From Membranipora membranacea (Eukaryota; Bryozoa; Gymnolaemata; Cheilostomatida; Membraniporidae), in NCBI GenBank assembly GCA_914767715.1, contig OU612070.1, positions 15,207,501 to 15,271,500 on the forward strand: a stretch of 64,000 nucleotides of DNA, given 5' to 3'. A program made the position numbers and the translations under genes. Of the stretch, positions 23,701 to 35,700 are shown piece after piece. The notes beneath the pieces were generated by a model. The model was not told where the DNA came from, made no database searches, and saw only the letters and a list, made by a program, of their open reading frames with translations. Within the stretch, counting starts at the first letter, position 1. Every line of letters starts with the position of its first letter.

Positions 23701-26700
23701 ATCATCAACCAAAAGTCATTTACAGTATTTTCAGTTGGTCCTTCAAAGAGATGGAATGAAAAAGCTGCCATTAGAAACATGTATACTGTTTATTTATTAA
23801 GCAAATCTTCAAATTAGTTCAGACCTAAGCCGATTCTAAAAGGTCCAATCAATGTCATTGTGCTCAAAAAGTCAATTACCATTCTCAGTTATAAAGAGAT
23901 TTACCTGAGAATATTTCTCTGATGTAATGCCTAATTTCAATGCCTAATGTAATAACTAATTTTATAACACCAAATCAAAAACTACTCACCCATGGCTGCA
24001 ATGTATCCTGGGTTTTTCTTGTAGCCCTGTAACAAGGAAAAAACATGCATTGCGGATTATCGCATTTTTACATTTTCTATTTCATTTTATAATGTGTAAA
24101 ACAAGAACAAAATTAAATAAATCAGTTTAAATGAGCTGTGAGACTTGAATGTGAAAATGTGCATCTAAAAAAGTAGGGGTTTCATAAATCAAACATGAGT
24201 AAGGATTAAAGGCATTTTTTAATTTCAAAAGGGCATTCTTATTGCAAAAGATCTAAGTTGACTCATACAATCAACACCTTACCGCTATATGTGAAGCATT
24301 GATGTAATCTGTTCCCTTGTTATTTTTGCTCAGTTTTACTCTGAAATCATCACCTGAAGATAAACAATAATACTTCTGACTTCTTTAACTATACATTGAA
24401 CTCAACTTACAGACTTATTTTCTGCATGGGGAAAATGTTATTGTGAGTCTTCTGATGTTACTTGGAGAGTTGGTGATATTGTTACCATCATCCTTTTTCA
24501 TCAGCAACATCACACCTGACAAGTTGTTTTGTTTCAGCAAGGATGTCCACAAACATCATGGTTGATTGAAGTCAAGTTGTCTTATCACACCCAAAGCATG
24601 GGCATAGAAATACCAGTTGCCTTAGGGGCTAGGCCGCAATATCTGCGCCAGGTTGCTCGCTGTTTGCAGGCAGGTCGGAGCACACCTGGGGGCCAACCAA
24701 ACCCCAGTAGTCGATGGACTGCAGTGGGAGCCGAATCCACGACCTCTTAACTGACCAACAAACCAACTGTGCCATCTCCTACTCCTCATAGTCAATAAAA
24801 CATGTACCTGCATTAAATCATACCTGGATACAGCTCCTTGTATCTACTCTTCCCATCATTTATCGGCAGCAGTGCAACAGATCGGTTTGGTAAGGGCAAG
24901 CTGTCCAGGTCCTAGTTTTGAATAAAAGATAGGACAATTTACAACCTAATGGGAACAGCAATAAATAACGAACTTTTTACCTGCCTACTTACAGCATGAC
25001 TCTCAGATCATCAGGAGCTTTTTTTGTATTCTGCTATAAAGAAACATTGTAAATTAAGAGTAATATATGTTCAAAAGAAAGAAAATAAAAGCATGGGTCA
25101 GCCAGATAGTATGTGACTAAAGTGGTGGCCAACCCTCCAACTTATTACAAAAACACCACAAAAACGTCATGAAGAACAACATGCCCGCCGTACCCGCTAT
25201 CCACCACACTACCAGACATGCCCCGGTTAACCGAGGTTAGGTTCTCTCCTAAAGACAATTGGTACTTGAGACAAAACTTTTGGTGGTTTTAAAGTTAGAA
25301 GACTGAACAAACCACACAAGATTGCTCACCTCAAACTGCTCATCAATTTTGTTTGCTTCATTTTGTATGAACGAAGCAAGCAACCCAGGATCGATACCAT
25401 CCGTCCTTAAACTCCCATTGTTCTCATAGGGGTCAGAGTCGTGGCCTTTCACTGACAGTGGTTTGACAGGGATAACTGAAATTAAAGAACATGAAAAAAC
25501 TAGTAAAGGAAACCCTGTCATATCATCCTTCATAGCATTTGCTTAGGAACTGGGCTTACAATTCAAAACAGGTTAGTTAACATTGACAAGACAGCTGTAG
25601 TGAACACTTAAGAATTAGGTGACAAAAGAGACAGTGGAGGTAATCTGTTTCAATCAATGTGAGGGTGGTAGTACAAGTTTCTCGACGATATAATTTAGAA
25701 CGTGACTTACATATTAAATCAGATAGAATGGATTTACTGGTTTCGAACAGAGTATTGCAGAGACGTAAACTTTACAATTGACACAATGGATAGCAGGCAT
25801 ACAAATACATACCAGGCCTTTTAGCTGCCGGCTGTAAGTTTTGCGTTTGCGGTCCTTGAGGAGATTCTGCTGCCGTAGCACTTCCGCTCAGCTCCAGCTG
25901 TTCGGCTGATTTACTATTTTCCGCATTTCTTTGTCTTCAATACAATATAATTTACAGGAATTTAAACACAGGATCTGGTCAGATGGAACATCACAGTGAC
26001 AAAGACTTGCGATTTTAACCAAAATCACATCCATTGAGCAATCCTATTCAGCAGGCATATTTTACCAATGACCAAAAAAAGCTCAATAATATGCACAAAG
26101 TTGTGAAAACACAGATGGTTGATTATATCCAATCAAAAAAATTAATTAGTTCCAATATATAACGAGCCCGACCTTTTTTTCCTGATTGGAGACATATAGT
26201 CTTGGAGACAGAGAAATGTAATAGATATGTTGATTGATTATATAAATTGAAAATGTGATCTCACCGTCGTCTCAATATGATGACTAGGATCATCCCTATG
26301 ACTGCAACTATAACTGCAGCCACCACAGGGGCAGCAATATGTTCTGGAGGTGTACCATTGCTATGGTTCTCATCAGGATTAGTTGGCTCAGTAATTGGTG
26401 CTTCTTTTTTAACAGCTGAGAACATGAAATTGAATCAGTAAATTATGCTCGAGCTTAAAGGTTGAGTTTGAGTTTTGAGTTTTGCGCCGCGTCATGCACA
26501 AAGCTGATGCTGCCTAGCACATTATTTACTACCCACTAATGCATTGCTGCGAAACCTTGGTTGCCCTTTAAAGGGCAACCAAGGTTACGCAGCAATGCAT
26601 AAATGGGCAGTAAATAATGTGCTAGGCAGCATCAGCTTTGTGCATTAGCCTAGCACATTATTTACTACCCACTAATGCATTGCTGCGAAACCTTGGTTGC

Positions 26701-29700
26701 CCTTTAAAGGGCAACCAAGGTTACGCAGCAATGCATAAATGGGCAGTAAATAATGTGCTAGGCAGCATCAGCTTTGTGCATTACGCGATGCAAAACTCAA
26801 ACTAGTTGCTGACTCTAAGCTGGGTAACACTTCGGTCTAGGGGAGGTTCCATGACATTGCTGTAATGGTGATAGAGCACAGGCTAAATAATAACAGGAAC
26901 AGGAAACTGCTCTGTGGTATTCTCTTTTAGCTGAGTTTGAGTACCTGATTGATGAAATGTTTCAGAAGAATTCTGGCTGAATAATCATCCGAATTAAATT
27001 TTTTTCTTTTTCCCTCTGCAGAAGGTGCAATCTGCTATTAATCAATGAGGGCCAATGAGAAGTTGTTTGAAACCCTGGTTGCCCTTTAACAAAATGATTA
27101 TGTTAATGCGAACAATTTTTGCATCATATGGTAAGCCTTTTGCAGTGACGCAAGTCAGACAGTGCTATTTGTATGATTTTCAATGCTTTTGGTTTTCGAT
27201 CTCCATTTAAATATTGCTCCTAGAGTATGAAGCCAGGTGAATCTATTTTGAATGTTTTTTTAAATTGATCTGATGATATTTGATTTCAAAATGCCGTCTT
27301 GCAACATGTACATAGTAAATCAGCTTACCTTTTCCAATAACTGCTGGAGAAGATTGTGTAAGCTTTGTGAAGTTGTCCTGCAAATAAGAATCACACCAAT
27401 AATTGATTGCTTAGAAAATGCGTTTACAAAAGACCAGATTTCAAGTGAAAGTAAAGTCCCATGTATCGGGCTTGTTGATTTGTTATCAAAATAATTCCCC
27501 AACACTTAGAGAAGAATATTTTAGAGTTTTGTGAAACAAAATGCACAAATCCTCTACGAAAATATTTCACAAGAAAATTTTATTTCTATATCTTGTATAG
27601 CAGAATAATATAATATTGCTATACTCTTATATTAAACATAACAAAAAATAGACATACCTTATACTTGATGATGAATACTGGCTGAACCATATATTCTTTT
27701 CCTTCTGTGACTGGTTGGTTAGTGTAATTACCATACCCATTTCCATCTCCAAGGTAAAACTCCTTGCCACTCTGCGGAATATCAGCTGGTTCAAACTGAG
27801 CAGTGATATAACAATCAGAAGAATTATTATTGAAGTTTTCTGTTTTATTTTTCAATTTCTCGAAATCACTCAAGCTGCAGGGTGCCGCAACGTTTCTCTT
27901 TTTCCTTAGTCCTGTTGATGACCGCTGTTGAGCAATCACAAGATATGAGCTAAAAGCAAAGGTGTATTGATGTCATAAATTGATCCAGTTAATCCCAACA
28001 ATAATCATCCTTGTTATCTATCTATGATGCTACGACTAGGAAGTTGGCCAGAACAACTTTAAATATGTTCTTGTCACATCAAAGAGAGAGATAGTTGTTG
28101 TGGTATTGGGAAGCTCATTTGACCAGGATTCTATAATCAGGTTATGGCACCATGTGGTAAAAAGAATAACATTAAGATGCCTTACCTGACAGGTATATTA
28201 GCAACACCCACAGGATAGAGTTTAACCAGGATAGTAGGAAAATCTTTTGATTCAGTCAAGTCCAGCTTTGTCATTATTCCTGCTGCATCAACTGTATGAA
28301 GACAGTGTCATTGGATAATAGAAATTGCTGGTGCATTGTTCAAGATCAACAACTAAGGATATCTAGTATAGCTAGTTGAGAGAAGGCTTGGAATAGATGG
28401 ATGATGTTCAAAACAAGCCATCACTGATATACAGATATGAGATTTGGCACAGAAACAGGGATAGGGTAAACGCGACTGAGATGAAGATATGCTCTAGCAA
28501 ATTGACAAGACTGGGAAGACCATGTGAAAATGGCAGTATAATAGTAGAGGCCAAGATAGAGATGAGAACGCAACAACTTCAGATGAAGAGTATGGTTTGA
28601 TACCATCAAGTAGATAAGCAAGCTGTGTAGATATTTGGCCTCTCAGTTGATGACCATGCTGAATACAGAATTAGATGGCACTCGCTAATAGAGCTTGGAC
28701 TGCAACTGCAGACCTGCAACACATCCCAAAGCACGTAATTTGTGACCATACTTTGGTGGATGGTCATATTGGTGATTTTTAGTTCGGTGCATATGTTAGT
28801 CAGTTAGATCAACTGATACTCACCAACTCTAAAAAATACTGATACTTACATACCACAGATGTGTAGTTTGTATGAAAGATTGTAGGACCATCTCCTACTT
28901 TGTTTTGTGCAGTAATATTGCAATCAACTTTTGTAGCAGATTTTAGGCCACAAATTGTAGCAATTTTATCATGTTTCGCATAAATTGGAGAACCATTTGT
29001 ACCAGTACATGATACCTGTAATGAAACACAATCACATAACTCAGTAATTTCAGCAATAGCTCATCTAGATATGTACAGCATAATTGTATTCAATATGATA
29101 TCATATTTCTTGGTAGATTCAGGAGCCTGCACAATTACTTTTTAGCAATTGTCTTACCAGGCTTCGTTAACATCATTATTTTAGAAAAGCAGATATGTAC
29201 CCTGAATTTGTAATCATCTTTAAGTCCATTGTATCTAGCAGGCTGTTTGAACTTGAAACTGATACACTTTTCCGTAGTGTACTGAGCCTCTAAAACAGGT
29301 TGCTCATCAGGTACTGCAATGAAACAAATATACAAGTATGGCATAAAGATGATATGGAATGCTTTCAGTGTTGAATTAAAGTACACATTAGGCTAAGATC
29401 AAGGTTTCACTGCAAATGGGCGATTAGCGCCTGTTCCAGTTCTTGGCAGCTTGCTGCACAATCAAGTTCAAGAGGTCCACTAGGGCCTCACCTCTAGGAT
29501 GCATTTTAGTTTTCTAGGAAGTATCACACTCTCAGTATGAGGATTACGGGCAATTTGCGTCCCTCTTTAGGGGCAGCCCACCCTCTGTTTTGTCATAATA
29601 GGAAATTAGGGATTGACTCTTTCCAGCTCAATGCTGTATCATACAAATCAAAATTCGTAGCGCCATTTTATCAAAAGCGTCTGCTGACCAAAGTCAAGCC

Positions 29701-32700
29701 TAAATTTCGTGTAGTACACGGTATTGTGAAAGTGGTTTCTAATCAGTGATTATAACAAACAATGACATGCTAGGAGTCTAAACTCACCAGCTGCGTTTGA
29801 AGTGAATGTTGTCTCGAATTTAGATGTCTTTCCCGCACCATTCCTTGCTATAACTATTACAGTTGTATTTTCAAAAGGTTTCAAGTCCTCAATGTCCAAA
29901 ATTCCATGAGTTTTGAGTGTTGAATTCAGGCAACTTCCCTGACAAACTTCAGTGTTATAGCCGTCCATGACATCACAGTTTGGTACAGTTTCCTGCATGA
30001 AAGAGATAGAGGCTTTATGGCAAATTGACATCTGCAGATTAAGTGACTATAAAAAATGAGCTCAAGCAAGCCACTCAATTTGTTTTACAAAGCCTCTGTT
30101 GAAAAAAGCCCAGGGACTAGCACGATAGCTTCTTACCCAGCCAGTTGTGTTGAATCCATTTATTATTATGATAAGAATATTGCCATAAAACACAGTACAA
30201 GGGCTGATAAATTTGCTATTCATAGTAGTTCTTTTGGAAGTTTCATTAACAAAATGGCTTAAACCAGAATTTAATGATCTTATTACAAACTGAAATCAAC
30301 TGGTGAAATGAAATATAACTGGATTGCCATTGGACTGTTATGTACACAGCAATTGACATTGAATTATGCTTTTGGGCATAGCATCAAACAAAGAGTAATT
30401 ATTATCTCATTCGAACCGATGAGAGCTATCAGCGTTAAACATCTGATATACTATGGTAAGGAGAGACAAACAACCAAGAATCCACAACAACAATATGGGC
30501 ATTTCTTTGATTGGGTTCTATCTGAATGATGTAGACATAGACAATCACACGGCTAAGATCCACCCAGATTTCTTAGAACGAATCCTGGGCAGACCTCCGA
30601 TGAACTTGAATATAACAAACTTACCCCTATATTCACTGTGAGTCTGACTGTACTCTTATTGTTTGTCTTCCTTTCTGTCTGAGTTAGATTAACTACAGGC
30701 TTTGCTGGAGCTTATAAAAAAAAAACAATAAAGAGATGCGACATCATAACAAAACAACTTGGGGTTATTACTAATGCAAAGGGAGGATTCACTAAAAAAT
30801 GCAATTACTCTGCAGAACTCCCATCCGAAAGGCCCCAAGGGCACCATAATTTGATGGGAGTCCTCGAGTTTAAAGAGAACATGATATTATAATGAAATAG
30901 CCATGAGGAATGAATATTGACTGTAGTGAGTCACTTATAAGGGAGAAATAACCTTGCCTCAATATTCCAAGCTCGCAGTGCAGAGTGCTTGGCAATTTCA
31001 GAATATGGAAACAGCTTCTATCATATACGTGGTCAGGGGCTCGAGAATAAATATTTTTAGGTTATTATGGTCAATATGTGGTACATAGTAAAAGATGCAT
31101 ACTTGTGCAGGGTAAAGTTGAAGCCCAGGTGACTCCGATCGGACCTGGAAACTCTATATCACCAATCTTACAGGTAAGCTCGAATGTATATTCGGTGCTA
31201 GGACTCAAACTTGTAGCGTTTATTGCTTGTGATTCACTGCTAAATGTTTTGTTTTCGTTCAACTTTCCTTCTCTGATATAGGCTTGATACCTGAATAACA
31301 GAAATTTCTGATGCTGAAGATGAAACACCAACACACATTATGTCCATCATCAGTAGCAGTGCACCAGAGGTACCGGCCAGGGCGGTTATAAGTGGAGCAG
31401 GCAATACTGAGATTTTCATGTGGACAGAGGCTGTGGCGCTTGAATATAAAAGAGGTTATTGTTTATTGGCCGTATCCATGGTCTTGAATCCATCAATTAG
31501 TGAAAAGATCTAGTTTACGAAATTCTTTGAAATCAAAGAACTTGGTTCATCAAAACAAGGATAATATTTGACACCATCAACTGTTTGTAATGTCAATAAT
31601 GTGTTATAGGTCGGTGATTTAGGGCAATGGAATCCCTGACTGACCGGCGACTAGATATGAGGCTCAAGTCGTTGATATGATAAAATAATACTCACAAACA
31701 AGCAGAGGAAAATGGGTAGGCATTATGAATATACGGTATGTTCCTGAAAGGTTTGAATGAAATTGTAATAAAATCATGTCCGTGTTTCAGGTCCAAGAAC
31801 TCCAGATCTGATTGAACTTCTGTAAAAAAGGATATGCAGAAAAGTAAAGTCCGATGATCATGGCTAGACCAAGTCTGAGCCCCCCAGACTTTTGCCCCTC
31901 GCCCGATGGCCCCCCGGCGAGGGCTTGACATTGTGTTTACTGTTCAGATGATGTGATTGCCACAAAATTCACAGCACAAACTCAAAGGATGACACTTTGT
32001 TTCTGTCCCGATCATCTGATAATATGACCAATATGGATATAATGAGAAACTGGAGCTCATACCTGCTTTGAATATGTTCACCTGTGTCAACCCAGGGTCA
32101 CCTTTATCCTTTGTTGCAATTCGAAATTTGTCTATGACTGGAGTGACAAAGCCTCTACAGATTACAAAATGCTTATCCGAATTATTCACCCTGGCTATTT
32201 CAGTAAGCTGATTGCTGTCTTTTCCGTACACATAAGAATAGACAAGTTCATTGGACCGTCCATCTATAAGCACGGAAATAGTATAGCTTTGATAATGCAA
32301 CAGAAGATATGTTGTGCTGAGTCAAATAATTCCCACTATTTGGTGGGTCACATTGGACTGACAAAAAAGAATGATGGCCAGTTAGCTGCTGGAAATTCAA
32401 ATTGTGAAAGGTCTGATGCTACAAACCTCATAACCTGATTACCTCAACCCTGGCCAGGATTCTGCCTAGTGCAGACTAGCCCTGAGATCATTAATGCCAC
32501 TTTTTAGTAAACATAATAATGACAGACTTTTACTCTGCATCTGCAATTTTGCAGCACTTGTTTTTGTAATGAGAGGATGAAGCCTGTGGTAAAAACCTGA
32601 ACATTTTTATTTCTTTGCTCTTCGGTGTCATAACAAGAACGCCAAGAGGTCGTAGCTATTGCAGTTAATAACAAACAAGTTACAACATGTGTAAAAGTTA

Positions 32701-35700
32701 ATTTCCTATCATACAGTCCAGAGCCCAAAACGGTTCATGATGCAATAAAAGTTTAGAGATCACCAAGGCCTATTACTAGAGAAGTGTTAATTATTGCAGC
32801 AAAATATCACTGGCCGATCCAGACTACCTTAATTCATATGTGACCCAATAACTTACTAGTCGTAACAACATAAGCATGTTCAAAGACAATGGGGGTCTCC
32901 CACACTATCTCCCAATAACCATTCGCAACGGACCAGGTTATTCCATCAGTGGCTTTATCTGTCATGTTTGCTCCTACAACAGAAACAAGTTTTGTTAGAA
33001 TATGCCCTTTGATGATATTGGTGTGAGAAAATATCATTCTTTGTTAATAGGCAGTTGTCTGAGCTCTAATTTGAGGAGTTGCCCTCTCTCCAAGTTGGTA
33101 CTTTTAACCCACGCCGCATAGTTAAAACGTGCTGAAAGAGGGTTATCTTGAAAGCCGCTTATGTTAGGATATAAATGCTTTTAGATTCTGAATCTGCACC
33201 ATTGAAAACACTGTGGGACAGGGTTTCCAAATAATTGGGGGCTTGAAAGTTGATAAATCTTAATTTTAGTGATTATTCATGAAAAATTCCATGAAATTTG
33301 TCCGCAAAACAGGCAGAAATTGATATAATTGACAATCTGAATACCAAAATTATTTCCCGAACTATGTCCCTATCAATTTTCAATGATGGAGATTTTGAAT
33401 CAAAAATCAAATTTATCCTCACATAGCGGTTTTCAAGATAACCCTCTTTGCAGCACGTTTTTCCTATGTGGTGTGGGTTAAAAGTACCAAATTGGAGAGA
33501 GGACAGCTCCAAATTGATGCCCAAATCAGAGCTCAAAAATCTGTCTATCTCAAAAAGAATTTTTAACAATTCGGGAATGCTGATGTCATATATCAATTAT
33601 TTTCACCTAGGTCATTATTGTCCAGTTGAATTCAATTATTTCAAGGATTTGATTGTGAGATTTTTAAATAGCAGGTCATTAACCTTCATGCTTCACCGTT
33701 GTTGACACGTCAGCAAAATAATTGTATTTGTTACTCTGAATTTGCATTTACAACCTATCGTTGCTACAAATAAACCTGTGCTTTTGTGTAAATATAATTA
33801 TAATACCCCTTGCCCTAGACGATGTGCTTTTTTGTTGAGTTTTCAAATATCTAGCCTAGTTCATGGATCAACCTCATTATATGAAATTCATACTCACTTT
33901 TATTTTGGTAAATCATGACTTCCTTCAGATTGATGATACTATTTTCGATGTACCCATTTCCTGTTCTGTTTCTTACCACTGCCACATATCGACCCTTTTT
34001 CCCCTTATCAAGTTCAACTACTCCAACACGATCAAATCCCTCATCAAATTCTTTCAGCTCTTCCCACATGTTTCCATGATTGAAAGTCGGAGCATTATCT
34101 TGTGTGAACTTGCTGTTCTGTCCTAAGTATACTTGTATATTCTTGTTTCGCGAAGCTGAAAGTTAAAAGACTTGGTTGGTTGTATAATGCTGGTGTTGTT
34201 TCTCAATGGCAGCTAGCTCCAAAACAAATGAATGCTTGCATCTATGCAATGGTGCTGGTTCTCTTGTGCAACTGCTAAGTAAATAAAAAATGTTATTCTT
34301 GAATGATAACGGAAAGGTGCATACCTCGGCCAGACCTGCCATATAAGTAAATCTCAGAGACAGAAAATATGCCTTGTAGGTCTACCACCCACCACTCCAC
34401 CTCTCTGCCTCCTGTTGTGTGAGCATATCCCGTTCCATTCAGGTCATTATCATTGAGATTCCCATCGACAGCTCTACTTGCGCTCCAACCATCATAGGTA
34501 CTACTTTGATATGCTGGCTTATTGAAAGCCAAGTTTGTTTCTTTCACTAGATATGATTTAACAAAGGAAGTGATATAAACACTGATATATATATTCATAT
34601 CAATGGATATAAAGTAGCATAATACAATCTCTGTCTCTGTCTGTAAAATAGAGATTGATAGTTGGGATCATCAGTAATAAACATTCTCAGGCATAAAAAG
34701 TAACAAAATACAAGCAGTCTCAACCCTAGTCTGTCTTGACACACCTTGTTCGGTCCACCGAACAAGGCGTATCAAGACAGGCTACCTCCACCCGAAATGT
34801 CCTCTTAGATCCCAAGTTCTTAACATGCAGCGAAATTAGAAAGGACAGCCAGATAGGAGCATAAAGATAACAAACAAACTCGTACAATGATGGAATATAT
34901 ACCAGGGGCGAGGGACGCAATATTTCTTTCGGCATCACTCACGTGGGTGTTCATAAACCTGGACCTCTCTCAAGTTCAGAACGTTTTCTCTTGTCACTGC
35001 CACATATCTTGCTTTTTTCCTTCCTGGTATTGTAACCACTCCCACTCTTTTGAAGCTTGTTTCTCCTATTTTAGTCCAGGGGTCTTTATCGAAAGGGAAA
35101 GGCCTGCCATCATCAGTATATGGACCGTTAGTTGCTATGTAGATGCCTATATTCTGCGAGCGTGCCTCTATCAATAAAACAGAAACCAATTGAATATCAG
35201 TAAGATACGACAACTGGTGTTCAGATAGTAAGTGTATCTCTGCATCAGAACTCTGGACCGACCACACTGCAGGACTTTGATCTCGAAGGAATTTATTTTT
35301 TTCGAAAAGGTCTTCTAAGATAGCCGTTATGAGTTTTCAACACAGTTCTAAACTTTGGGAAGGGTGAAACTATATAAATATGTCAAACATAGGGTAGTTG
35401 TAGAACAAGTTTGTTCCCTCTGTGGTGACAGAGGGATACTGTGACGCTTCGATATCCGACTTTTGCAATGTTCTGCCACCACAGAGGGAACAACCTTGTT
35501 CTAGGCTGCTGTGGTGGTAGCCCGTCTTGACATGATTTGATTGGGAGGGGGGACAACAGAGCTTGTCACGGCTACTGTGGTGGGGAACATGAGATGCAGG
35601 CCCATAATTCCGGGGAGGCAGGAAGCACTGCCTTCTCTAGTAAGTTAAATACAGCAGTCTAAAAATGCTATACTTGAATAAATATCAGAATCAGATCATT

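Noticed and set aside
24982-25036. A possible extra RPTP exon ([13 protein letters not shown]) between the juxtamembrane and D1 exons
   Set aside because: It would need an awkward phase and breaks the D1 start; skipping it gives EQFEDLDSLP, the normal PTP domain beginning.
31337-31438. Alternative frame in this exon giving an Ig-like [10 protein letters not shown]...LWCTATDD
   Set aside because: Both base differences between the gene copies are silent in the chosen frame but change residues in this one, and the phase does not join to the previous exon.
32264-32300. Extension of the third lectin-like exon upstream (YTISVLID)
   Set aside because: No acceptor there keeps phase with the preceding donor. 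The AG before 32,263 does and has a pyrimidine-rich tract, so the extra residues are intronic.
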